Positions 7,645-14,900 of a DNA stretch of 64,000 nucleotides are shown one piece after another. This DNA comes from Paenibacillus sp. GM2 (GTDB lineage: Bacteria > Bacillota > Bacilli > Paenibacillales > Paenibacillaceae): the NCBI RefSeq assembly GCF_900069005.2, contig NZ_LN831279.1:2159918-2223917 (forward strand), given 5' to 3'. A program made the translations under genes and the position numbers. Within the stretch, counting starts at the first letter, position 1, and the number at the start of each line of letters is the position of its first letter. The notes under the pieces are model-generated. The model searched no databases, was not told where the DNA came from, and was given only the letters and a program-made list of their open reading frames with translations.

Positions 7645-10136
7645 GCAGAAAAGTATTAATCGTAGGTGGTGTCGCCGGGGGCGCGACCGCGGCAGCACGG
7701 CTGCGGAGACTGGATGAAGAAGCGCATATCGTCATGTTCGAGAGGGATGCCTACATCTCCTTCGCCAACTGCGGACTTCCCTATTATATTGGCGACTCCA
7801 TCAAGGAGCGGTCCAAGCTGCTGGTGCAGACGCCGGAAGCCATGTACCGGCGCTTTAATATCGATATTCGTACCGAAAGCGAGGTTATGGAGCTTCGTCC
7901 GGACAACAAGACCGTACTTGTCCGCAGCAAGGAGCGCGGCGAATATGAGGAGAGCTATGATGCAGTGATCCTCTCCCCGGGCGCAAAGCCCATCCGCCCG
8001 GACCTGCCTGGCATCGAGAGCCCACGAATCCATACGCTGCGGAATATCCCGGATACGGATCGGATCAAAGCCCGTGTCGTCGAAGAGAAAGTGCAGTCGG
8101 CAATCGTCATCGGGGGCGGCTTCATCGGTGTAGAGATGGCTGAAAATCTGCGCGATATCGGTCTTGATGTTACTTTAATTGAAGGCGGACCGCAAATTTT
8201 AGCTCCCTTTGATTCTGAAATGTCGGCTGTGCTGGCCAAAGAGTTGGAAGAGCGTGGTGTGCGTCTGCTGATGTCGCAGACTGTAGCCTCATTCCGGGAG
8301 ACAGACGATCGGATCCAGGTACAAACCGCTGACGGAAGCTCATTATCTGGCGAGATTGTCATTCTTGCCATTGGGGTTACCCCGGATACCGGCTTTTTGA
8401 AGAATAGCGGGCTGGAACTCGGACCGCGGGGCCATATCATCGTGAACGATCATCTGGAGACCAATCTGGATCAAGTGTATGCAGTAGGCGATGCGGTTGA
8501 AGTTGTCGATTTCGTTAATGGAAACAAGACAGCGATCCCGCTGGCAGGGCCGGCCAACAAGCAAGGGCGGATCGCTGCGGACAATGTGTATGGTCTTAAG
8601 ACAACCTATAAAGGCTCACAGGGCACTTCCATTATCAAAGTATTTGGTTTAACTGGGGCAGCAACGGGCAATAACGAGAAAACCTTGCAGCGATTGGGAT
8701 TACCCTACCACGTATCCTATGTTCATCCCAATTCCCATGCCGCTTACTATCCGGGAGCAACTCCGCTATCCTTAAAGCTGCTGTTTGATGATCAAGGCAC
8801 TGTGCTTGGCGCTCAAGCCGTTGGTTATGATGGTGTTGACAAGCGGATCGATGATATTGCTACCGTGATTCGTTTTCACGGCAATGTTGCGGATCTAACC
8901 GAGTTGGAGCTGGCTTATGCGCCGCCGTACTCTTCCGCAAAAGACCCGGTAAATATGGCCGGCTACACCGCTGAGAATATTTTGAGCGGAAGAACACAAG
9001 TGTTCACGGCACAGCAGCTTGCACAGCGAGATACGGTAAATACCATCCTGGTCGACGTTCGTTCCGAGCTTGAGCATGCGAATGGGCATATTCCTGACTC
9101 CTTGAACATTCCAGTCGATGAGATGCGCAGCCGGCTTGATGAACTGGATGCATCCAAGGAGATCTGGGTGTACTGCCAAGTGGGATTAAGAGGGTACACG
9201 GCATCGCGGATTTTGCAGCAAAAAGGCTTCAAGGTGCGCAACCTGTCCGGCGGCTACAAAACCTATCAAATGGCAAACTATAAGCCCGGCGGAGCAGCTG
9301 CACCCCCTGCGGGGCAACCGGTTAATAAAGTAAACTTGCAGCAGGAACGCACTGCGGCCAAGGGACAGATCGCCTCCACGGCTGAACCAATGATTCAAGC
9401 TGCTGCTGAGCTGGACGCATGCGGATTATGCTGCCCCGGACCGCTCGTTCAGCTTAGGATGAAGATGGATGAGCTAAGCAGCGGCGACATCTTGCATGTT
9501 ACGGCAACAGATGCCGGTTTCTACGAGGATGTTCAGGCCTGGGTCAAAATGTCCGGCAACCAGCTTAGACAAGTTAGCAAAAATCCGAACGGTACAATTG
9601 AAGCCTATGTAGAAAAAGGAGCTCCCTTGACTGAGGCGACCTCTATCGCTGCGGCGCAAGCAACCGCTGAAGGAAGTTCGATGATCGTCTTTAGCGGCGA
9701 TCTGGATAAAGCGATCGCTTCTTTTATCATCGCTAATGGTGCGGCGGCCAGCGGCAAGAAAGTGACGATGTTCTTCACCTTCTGGGGACTGAATATCATC
9801 CGCAAGCCAGAGAAGGTTGCTGTCTCCAAAAATACGATCGGACGCATGTTCGGAGCGATGATGCCGCGCGGCAGCAAGAAGCTGTCCCTATCCAGAATGA
9901 ACATGATGGGTATGGGCGCGAAGATGATCCGCTCGGTGATGAACAACAATAATGTCTCCTCCCTGGAAGAGCTGATTCAATCGGCGATCCGGCAAGGCGT
10001 GGAGATCGTCGCTTGCCAAATGTCGATGGACGTCATGGGCATCAAGCACGAGGAGCTGATCGACGGCGTTAAGGTCGCCGGAGTCGGCTACTATCTCGGC
10101 AAAGCCGATCAATCAGGCATTAATTTATTCATTTAA
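7641..10136 (+). CDS. CoA-disulfide-reductase-like flavoprotein fused to rhodanese, TusA and DsrE domains
   Basis: 831-residue multidomain sulfur-transfer enzyme. Residues 1-450 form a pyridine nucleotide-disulfide reductase: FAD motif IVGGVAGG, single redox Cys44 in SFANCGLPYY as in CoA-disulfide and persulfide reductases, and NAD(P) motif VIGGGFIGVEMAE. A rhodanese domain follows (about 460-555) with active-site Cys near 512 in YCQVGLRG. Then comes a TusA/SirA domain near 590-660 (ACGLCCPGPLVQLRMKM) and a DsrE/peroxiredoxin-like domain to the end (MIVFSGDLDKAIASF). Such chains are expected to reduce persulfides or polysulfides and pass sulfane sulfur along cysteines. Cytosolic; translationally coupled to the ArsR gene. 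Confidence 0.88.
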   Translation: MSRKVLIVGGVAGGATAAARLRRLDEEAHIVMFERDAYISFANCGLPYYIGDSIKERSKLLVQTPEAMYRRFNIDIRTESEVMELRPDNKTVLVRSKERGEYEESYDAVILSPGAKPIRPDLPGIESPRIHTLRNIPDTDRIKARVVEEKVQSAIVIGGGFIGVEMAENLRDIGLDVTLIEGGPQILAPFDSEMSAVLAKELEERGVRLLMSQTVASFRETDDRIQVQTADGSSLSGEIVILAIGVTPDTGFLKNSGLELGPRGHIIVNDHLETNLDQVYAVGDAVEVVDFVNGNKTAIPLAGPANKQGRIAADNVYGLKTTYKGSQGTSIIKVFGLTGAATGNNEKTLQRLGLPYHVSYVHPNSHAAYYPGATPLSLKLLFDDQGTVLGAQAVGYDGVDKRIDDIATVIRFHGNVADLTELELAYAPPYSSAKDPVNMAGYTAENILSGRTQVFTAQQLAQRDTVNTILVDVRSELEHANGHIPDSLNIPVDEMRSRLDELDASKEIWVYCQVGLRGYTASRILQQKGFKVRNLSGGYKTYQMANYKPGGAAAPPAGQPVNKVNLQQERTAAKGQIASTAEPMIQAAAELDACGLCCPGPLVQLRMKMDELSSGDILHVTATDAGFYEDVQAWVKMSGNQLRQVSKNPNGTIEAYVEKGAPLTEATSIAAAQATAEGSSMIVFSGDLDKAIASFIIANGAAASGKKVTMFFTFWGLNIIRKPEKVAVSKNTIGRMFGAMMPRGSKKLSLSRMNMMGMGAKMIRSVMNNNNVSSLEELIQSAIRQGVEIVACQMSMDVMGIKHEELIDGVKVAGVGYYLGKADQSGINLFI

Positions 10137-10144
10137 AATGAAGC

Positions 10145-10190
10145 AGAGGCTATCCTTCGTCACCATGACGAGAGATAGCCTCTCTATTTT
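10145..10190 (+). terminator. Intrinsic terminator of the arsR operon
   Basis: AGAGGCTATC (10145-10154) pairs with GATAGCCTCT (10174-10183), with an inner TCGTC/GACGA stem, followed by CTATTTTAT. Placed directly after the stop at 10136. Confidence 0.8.
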
Positions 10191-10514
10191 ATCCGAATAC
10201 AATCCTATATCCGTCCGATCCTGCACATATATGTTCTTGAAGGTCATCCTATTACTATGTGTTGCTTCAATCGGACCCTTAATAATATTGGCCCCGTTCG
10301 CGCGTAATTGCTGCTCTAAAACATCAAATTGCTCATAATCAACATGAACAAATATATCCCAGGCCAGACCAGGTCCTTCCCCATCCGTTGGATAATCGCT
10401 TCGCCGCTGCTTGATTCGGAACGATATCGCCGGGTCTCAATACCATTGACGGGCGGCGATGAAATCTTTGACCGGAATAAAAATGCCGCTGATCTTACCC
10501 GCTACGCTGCTCAT
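10184..10514 (-). pseudogene. Degraded VOC (glyoxalase/bleomycin-resistance) family gene
   Basis: Read on the minus strand from an ATG at 10514, the frame gives an N-terminal VOC motif (ISGIFIPVKDFIAARQWY) and then an in-frame TGA. After it the same frame continues with a recognisable VOC C-terminal half (WDIFVHVDYEQFDVLEQQL, then ANGANIIKGPIEA and NIYVQDRTDIGLYSD). The 25-30 residues normally between the halves are missing, so there is both a deletion and a stop. AGGATACAAG, a weak ribosome site, precedes the ATG. Most likely a dead gene; a programmed stop read-through is unlikely. Confidence 0.65.
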
Positions 10515-10616
10515 CTTGTATCCTCTTTTCCCTAGAGTCACATCCAAAGCTCGACGTTCATTTCACCGAAACATTATTTCTGCTCGCGCGTAATTATTCC
10601 AAAGGAGTTGAATCCG

Positions 10617-10817
10617 TTGAATTTTCTGATAGGGATAATATGTATCATAATCGGTGTACTCAATTTAGCGAAGCCGGAGTTCGCCTGGTATTTAAAAGAA
10701 GGCTGGAAAGTAGACGGAGATTCCGAACCCAGCGATACTTATCTAACGCTCACCCGGATCAGCGGTGGAGTAGCAATTTTCGTAGGTATCCTCGTCTTTT
10801 TTGTTGGAATAAGCTAG
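10617..10817 (+). CDS. Small two-helix membrane protein, DUF6199-like
   Basis: 66 residues. Two hydrophobic helices (FLIGIICIIIGVLNLA and GGVAIFVGILVFFVGIS) are joined by an aromatic and charged loop (EFAWYLKEGWKVDG, then TRISGG). The layout and the WxxxxGWKVDG-type loop resemble DUF6199 proteins, whose function is unknown. TTG at 10617 is chosen because AAAGGAG lies 9 bases before it; an in-frame TTG at 10608 would be inside that site. A probable relative is at 58544-58750. No operon partner is obvious. Confidence 0.7.
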   Translation: MNFLIGIICIIIGVLNLAKPEFAWYLKEGWKVDGDSEPSDTYLTLTRISGGVAIFVGILVFFVGIS

Positions 10818-10927
10818 CGTTCGATTCCGCTCGCGCTATTTCTCATCAGGGTGGGCGAATGTCGTGTGCACTCTGGGTTATCATCCATAGACTATAGTTG
10901 AGAACCATTCCTGTAAGGAGGGTAGCT

Positions 10928-11197
10928 ATGGATTATCAACAAATTTGCTGGAACTGCATGAATAAATATGTCGGCATCGCAACGAAAGACGGACAGAACT
11001 ATGACGGCTTCATCGCCCATGTCGACAACGACTTCGTCACCCTCGCCATTCCAACCGATGAGGTCATGGCAGGGATGCCGGCAAACAAGCGACAGTTCGG
11101 TTTTCATCCCGGCTTCTTTCCGCGACGCCGCTTCTTCCGCAGGCGGATACCGTTTTATGCGATTAATGATCTATTTCTGCTTCCCTTCTTCCTGTAG
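10928..11197 (+). CDS. Small protein with an Sm-like N-terminal half and basic C-terminus
   Basis: 89 residues, ATG with AAGGAGGG upstream. The N-terminal half (NKYVGIATKDGQNYDGFIAHVDNDFVTLAI) has the alternating pattern of a small beta-barrel, like the LSM-type small proteins of Firmicutes. The C-terminal part is rich in Phe and Arg (FFPRRRFFRRRIPF). Cysteines at CWNC near the start could bind metal or form disulfides. Comparable short proteins in spore formers are often spore-associated, but nothing here proves it. Function unknown. Confidence 0.6.
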   Translation: MDYQQICWNCMNKYVGIATKDGQNYDGFIAHVDNDFVTLAIPTDEVMAGMPANKRQFGFHPGFFPRRRFFRRRIPFYAINDLFLLPFFL

Positions 11198-11217
11198 GTC
11201 AACCGGCCGGCCTGCTT

Positions 11218-11254
11218 AAGGGGTATGGAATTTTCATATCCCTTCTTGTTATTT
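11218..11254 (+). terminator. Intrinsic terminator
   Basis: AAGGGGTATG (11218-11227) pairs with CATATCCCTT (11235-11244); CTTGTTATTT follows. Serves the gene ending at 11197. Confidence 0.75.
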
Positions 11255-11326
11255 CAACGGCAAGGCGCACAGGCAAGCGATGGAGCCATTCTTCGCGTAA
11301 AAGCTCCCCTCACCGCTGGCAGCCGA

Positions 11327-11572
11327 TTAACGCAGCGGCTTCTTCAAAGAGTATAATTCCTCCTCGATCGACACCAGCTTCTGCTCAACAGCCTGACGAG
11401 CATCGTCGATCGCCTTGTTATACACATAGGGAGCAAGCTCTTTGAGCATAAAATCGAGCAATTGCTCCGCAGCGATATCACCGATGCTCTCGGACCGTTC
11501 CATTTCAAAATATTCCTTCACACTCTCCACAATCTCTTGCTTTTGTTCCTTCGGCAGCTTAATAGGTATCAT
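11327..11572 (-). CDS. DUF2164 family protein
   Basis: 81 residues. The pattern IKLPKEQKQEIVESVKEYFE, then IGDIAAEQLLDFMLKELAP, then VYNKAIDDA is that of the DUF2164 family, a short helical protein of unknown function found in Bacillales and Proteobacteria. ATG with GGAGG ten bases upstream. Predicted soluble and helical, with no signal peptide. No functional context is offered by its neighbours. Confidence 0.75.
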   Translation of the reverse strand: MIPIKLPKEQKQEIVESVKEYFEMERSESIGDIAAEQLLDFMLKELAPYVYNKAIDDARQAVEQKLVSIEEELYSLKKPLR

Positions 11573-11643
11573 CGTATTTTGTCCTCCATACTGGTTTTAT
11601 CTTGATGTGCTGAACTGATTTGCTACTGCTCTCACTCTTTCAA

Positions 11644-12108
11644 TTAATGATGCATCAATTGAATGATTAATTTCTCTGCCTCCGTATAATTCCCCGCAGG
11701 TCCGAACACATAACCATCTATATTGTAACGTTCATTAATATCTTTGGACATAAACCAAATGAGATCAACAGATTTTGATACGTATACCGTACCTATCGTT
11801 TCAAGCTCTTTGTCAGGATGATGGGGATTCAAAAGGGTATAAAAATAGTAATCCCCGTTATACTCCAGCTTCACCTCATATTGCAGATCATGATCGACCG
11901 TCAGCTTCCCGATCAGTTTATCTTTTCCAGTCAGACTAGGGTAGGCCGTTCCCTCGATAGCGATCGTGGTATGCTGCTCAAACTTCTTATCCGTCGAATA
12001 AATCAGCGCAGGCAGCTCTTTATGAATTTTTGCGGGTCTCAAGTACATCATGAGAAGCATGGCGAGCACTATGATGCAACCGGATACGATTAACTTCCAA
12101 ACTTTCAT
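11644..12108 (-). CDS. Membrane-anchored hypothetical protein
   Basis: 154 residues. One N-terminal membrane segment (LIVSGCIIVLAMLLMMYL) is followed by an extracytoplasmic domain of mixed strands (DHDLQYEVKLEYNGDYYFY and ETIGTVYVSKSVDLIWF). No lipobox is clear. AGGTG lies about ten bases before the ATG. I do not recognise the family. It lies between DUF2164 and a P-loop kinase gene and may be transcribed alone. Confidence 0.65.
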   Translation of the reverse strand: MKVWKLIVSGCIIVLAMLLMMYLRPAKIHKELPALIYSTDKKFEQHTTIAIEGTAYPSLTGKDKLIGKLTVDHDLQYEVKLEYNGDYYFYTLLNPHHPDKELETIGTVYVSKSVDLIWFMSKDINERYNIDGYVFGPAGNYTEAEKLIIQLMHH

Positions 12109-12147
12109 TTATCACATTCACCTGCCTGCAAACCTGGTGTTTATAAA

Positions 12148-12708
12148 TCACAACTCAAATTTCTCTTTAATGGTCTTAGCCGCTTCATTTGCGCTGAGAT
12201 TCGTATTGTTCATGCGAAAATAATTACTCTTTTGAATTTCTCCGGCGTAAGAATTCAATCTGTAATTCTCCATTGTGCTGATCAAGTCCTGCTCCGAGCG
12301 AGCAATATCTCTCTTTGTTGGTTTATGCTGCAGCCGATGCGGTGTCTTATTGCGCTCCAGTCGTTCCTCCAGCTCGGCCTCCAACTCAACATAATAAATC
12401 TCGGCTCCGCGAGCTTCGAACTTCTTGCTAAGTCGATCGATATATTCCCAATCGCCAGCAAGATCAAAAGCCCACACATAAGTAAAGATTAATCCCGGCA
12501 AATCGCTTTTGGACACCTCTTCAAAAATTTCTTCGCGGAACAAGTTCACCAGTCTTTTTCCCGTTTCGCTGCCATAGCTAAAAAAAGGCGTTACCAGTTC
12601 GATCGTCATATGGTTATGGAACAACCGCAGATCGGTTATTTTCTCAAGCTCCTGGCCAACCGTCATTTTGCCGACGGCTTGCGGCCCAAACAAAATGATC
12701 AGCTTCAT
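12148..12708 (-). CDS. P-loop (AAA/shikimate-kinase-like) NTPase
   Basis: 186 residues beginning MKLIILFGPQAVGKMTVGQEL, a Walker A motif GPQAVGKM. The following HNHMTIELVTPFF and the later RNKTPHRLQHKPTKRD lid-like basic segment recall small P-loop kinases in Bacillales annotated as shikimate-kinase-like or AAA family. The substrate is unknown. The ATG at 12708 follows GGAGGTGGGG; the frame extending to 12816 adds an unlikely leader that runs into the opposite-strand side of the next terminator. Confidence 0.75.
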   Translation of the reverse strand: MKLIILFGPQAVGKMTVGQELEKITDLRLFHNHMTIELVTPFFSYGSETGKRLVNLFREEIFEEVSKSDLPGLIFTYVWAFDLAGDWEYIDRLSKKFEARGAEIYYVELEAELEERLERNKTPHRLQHKPTKRDIARSEQDLISTMENYRLNSYAGEIQKSNYFRMNNTNLSANEAAKTIKEKFEL

Positions 12709-12792
12709 CAGACACCCCACCTCCACATTATTCCAAGAAATATAACAAGATTGGAGGCTGCGGTCAACCATTTTTGCAGCATTCGCATAATA

Positions 12793-12826
12793 AAAAAGAC
12801 CGGTGCTTGTGAACAAGAACCCGTCT
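12793..12826 (-). terminator. Intrinsic terminator of the yjdI-GNAT pair
   Basis: AGACCGGTGCTTG and CAAGAACCCGTCT pair around a short loop. On the minus strand the stem ends in a TTTTTT run (complement of 12792-12797). Confidence 0.75.
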
Positions 12827-12844
12827 TAGTCTGTATCTGACAGA

Positions 12845-13123
12845 TTAATACTTTACATCGGCATATTCCGACTTCGTCTCCAACTGTCTCTTGGCGAACG
12901 GACATAACCCGAATAGCTTGATCTGATGGCGTCTGGCATAATCGGCCACATGGGACATCAAATCCTCCGCCAGCCCTTGTCCGCGATACTTATCATCCAC
13001 GTACGTGTGATCGATAATATAGAGTGTCTCGCCGGATATGCTATAGGTCATTTCAGCAATAGTCTCCCCGTGAACCTCGATATAAAATTGATGCTCCTGC
13101 ACATGGTGCTGAACCTTGCTCAT
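12845..13123 (-). CDS. YjdJ-type GNAT N-acetyltransferase
   Basis: 92 residues, much shorter than standard GNAT enzymes. It keeps the acetyl-CoA core VDDKYRGQGLAEDLMSHVADYARR and the C-terminal LFGLCPFAKRQLE typical of the YjdJ-like short acetyltransferase family. The ATG at 13123 follows GAGGAGGAG, which overlaps the stop of the upstream ferredoxin-like gene, so the two are coupled. The substrate is unknown. Pairing with a YjdI-type Fe-S protein is a conserved arrangement as I recall it. Confidence 0.8.
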   Translation of the reverse strand: MSKVQHHVQEHQFYIEVHGETIAEMTYSISGETLYIIDHTYVDDKYRGQGLAEDLMSHVADYARRHQIKLFGLCPFAKRQLETKSEYADVKY

Positions 13124-13128
13124 GAATC

Positions 13129-13371
13129 TCACTCCTCCTCGATCTCGTTATCGGCTGGCCTGGTATGCCACTTGTAGGTCAGCGCTCCACTGGGACAAAT
13201 ATCAATATGAGCCGTAATCTTATCGGCTGAGGTGCCTGAAGTGTTCACCCATGGACGCTTCTTGAGATCAAATACCTCCGGCATCCCCTTCACACATATT
13301 CCGGAATGAATACATTTCTCCGCATCAAAATATACTTCGATTTCTTCTCCTTGGTACACTTTCTGACTCAT
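13129..13371 (-). CDS. YjdI-type divergent [4Fe-4S] mono-cluster protein
   Basis: 80 residues. Cysteines in KCIHSGICVKGMPEVF and in the C-terminal DICPSGAL give the pattern of a single-cluster divergent ferredoxin (YjdI family). ATG start with an AGGAAGG site upstream. It is followed after five bases by the short GNAT gene, whose ribosome site it contains. Likely a small electron-transfer or regulatory Fe-S protein; the partner is unknown. Confidence 0.82.
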   Translation of the reverse strand: MSQKVYQGEEIEVYFDAEKCIHSGICVKGMPEVFDLKKRPWVNTSGTSADKITAHIDICPSGALTYKWHTRPADNEIEEE

Positions 13372-13534
13372 GATGAACCCAACCTTCCTATTGAAAAATA
13401 CCAGACTGCGGCCGTATTATAGTTCATAATATAATAGCTCTCAGTATAAATATAGTTACTTAATAAAGTATAGATGCATAAATTAAGTTTGTCTATGATT
13501 TGCATTATGGCAGCAGCTCGCATCGGCGCCCTTG

Positions 13535-13891
13535 CTACATGCCTGGAGAGCTTGCTTGCCCCTCCGTCTTCTCAACCCTGGCCCGGTTCATTACAACAAT
13601 ACCGATAATTACGAGCACAATCGCGGAGATCTTCAGCAGGTTAATAGGTTCTCCGAAGACAGCGATTCCAATCACTACCGACAAAGCCGTTCCTACTCCG
13701 CTCCAGGTCGCATAGGCGGTCGAGAGGGAAATATGCTTCAAGGAAAAGTTAAGCGATGTGAAGGAGATCAAATAACCTACGGCAACGCCGAGACTGGGTC
13801 CAAGCAAAGTGAACCCTTCCGATAACTTCAGCATCGTCGTGGCAAAACCTTCAAAGAGGATCGCCAACGTTAAATATAGAATACCGGACAT
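13535..13891 (-). CDS. Small multidrug resistance (SMR) protein, second subunit of a pair
   Basis: 118 residues with four membrane helices. The essential glutamate lies in helix one (LAILFEGFATTMLKLSEGF), and AYATWSGVGTALSVVIG in helix three is the SMR signature. A slightly longer C-terminal tail (NRARVEKTEG) suggests paired-SMR topology, where two subunits insert in opposite directions. The ATG at 13891 is preferred over 13897, because GGGAGG is only one base before the latter. It starts 14 bases after the first SMR gene. Proton-coupled drug or guanidinium efflux is expected. Confidence 0.88.
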   Translation of the reverse strand: MSGILYLTLAILFEGFATTMLKLSEGFTLLGPSLGVAVGYLISFTSLNFSLKHISLSTAYATWSGVGTALSVVIGIAVFGEPINLLKISAIVLVIIGIVVMNRARVEKTEGQASSPGM

Positions 13892-13905
13892 ATCCATGCC
13901 TCCCT

Positions 13906-14220
13906 TTACTTCGCTGCATTTAACAAGACAATGCCAGCGATGAGGATGCCCATACCGACCCAGGCTTGACGATTCATTTTCTCTTTGAATATCCACATTC
14001 CGGCCAGAACAGTCAGGACCGTTCCGATGCCGCTCCAGGTTGCATATACGAATCCTAATGGCAGAAACTTCAACGCTTGTGACATCAGCCAAAATGCCAG
14101 CCCGTATCCCGCAATGACACCGGTGATCGGAGCCCATTTGGCAAAGCCGTTCGACAGCTTCAGCATTGTCGCAGCGAAAACTTCCATTACAATCGCTAGA
14201 CCTAGCATCAAGTAGCTCAT
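13906..14220 (-). CDS. Small multidrug resistance (SMR) protein, first subunit of a pair
   Basis: 104 residues, four helices. The conserved glutamate is in VMEVFAATMLKLSNGF, and the family motif is VYATWSGIGTVLTVLAG. It overlaps the tetR stop region by four bases (ATGA), showing translational coupling to its regulator. With the downstream SMR gene it is expected to form a hetero-oligomeric efflux pump in the cytoplasmic membrane, as YkkCD-type pairs do. Confidence 0.9.
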   Translation of the reverse strand: MSYLMLGLAIVMEVFAATMLKLSNGFAKWAPITGVIAGYGLAFWLMSQALKFLPLGFVYATWSGIGTVLTVLAGMWIFKEKMNRQAWVGMGILIAGIVLLNAAK

Positions 14221-14756
14221 AAGTCCTTCTCCTTATCGATGAATTCTAACAGAAAATGAATAACTCTTCGCCCTTCCTCCTGGCTGAGCGGGTCACTATT
14301 GAACAACCAGGAGTAGAGAAACCCGTCCGCAACCAAGCGAATGATCATACCAGCCTCGAACGAAAGCCCCTCCTTCACCATCTCGGTGCGGAACCTTTGA
14401 TAGTCTTCATCCCAGAGCTGGATCAGCTCCATATTGGTGGCGATCGCCGCCAACATGCTGGAGCTTGCATTATAAGGGCCGCGGCCTTCTAATTGTCGCA
14501 GCGTTGCTAGCAAATATGACTTTGTATAGCTGCCCGTCTCCTCCAGCTCCTGCTGCAGCAATTCACGGAACTCGCGAATGGTCTCCTCATTTAATCCCTG
14601 GATCAGCTCATCCTTGCTCGAAAAATGATATAGCAGGCCGCCCTTGCTGACGCCCGCTCTAGCGGCCACCTCATCCAGAGTTAAACGGCTGATGCCCTGC
14701 TCCACTATAATTGCAGAAGCAGCTTCAAGCAGAAGCGAACGCTTCGATTTCGCCAT
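14217..14756 (-). CDS. TetR-family repressor of the SMR operon
   Basis: 179 residues. The N-terminal helix-turn-helix LTLDEVAARAGVSKGGLLYHFSSKDELI is typical of TetR, and a longer ligand-binding helical domain follows. The ATG at 14756 has GGAGG eight bases upstream. It is the first gene of a three-gene operon with two SMR genes. Inverted half-sites sit in its own promoter, so autoregulated, substrate-induced efflux is the likely scheme. Confidence 0.9.
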   Translation of the reverse strand: MAKSKRSLLLEAASAIIVEQGISRLTLDEVAARAGVSKGGLLYHFSSKDELIQGLNEETIREFRELLQQELEETGSYTKSYLLATLRQLEGRGPYNASSSMLAAIATNMELIQLWDEDYQRFRTEMVKEGLSFEAGMIIRLVADGFLYSWLFNSDPLSQEEGRRVIHFLLEFIDKEKDL

Positions 14757-14799
14757 GATCATAACCTCCATATCTGCTCTAGACGCACAATTTCACTAT

Positions 14800-14845
14800 A
14801 CCGTCCAGACGGTTTTATTTTAACAAAAAGAAACGGTCTATTCAA
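14800..14845 (-). promoter_or_regulatory. tetR-SMR promoter with putative TetR operator
   Basis: On the minus strand: -35 TTGAAT (14840-14845), 17-base spacer, -10 TAAAAT (14817-14822). Inverted arms ACCGTC/GACGGT lie at 14800-14813, just downstream of the -10, and a further ACCGTTT half-site lies in the spacer. This fits repression by the TetR product. Confidence 0.65.
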
Positions 14846-14867
14846 TACTGCATACAGACCCGGTCCA

Positions 14868-14898
14868 AAATAACAGAAGAGCGAGCCTCACGGCCCGC
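14868..14898 (-). terminator. Intrinsic terminator of the PBP gene
   Basis: On the minus strand a GCGGGCC/GGCTCGC stem with a GTGA loop directly follows the stop, then TCTTCTGTTATTTT. Confidence 0.7.
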
Positions 14899-14900
14899 CC

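Noticed and set aside
10138-10535. Plus-strand ORFs of 66-68 codons
   Set aside because: They cover the terminator and the antisense of the VOC remnant; no coding features or ribosome sites.
14257-14650. Plus-strand ORFs over tetR
   Set aside because: Shadow frames of a clearly recognised minus-strand regulator.
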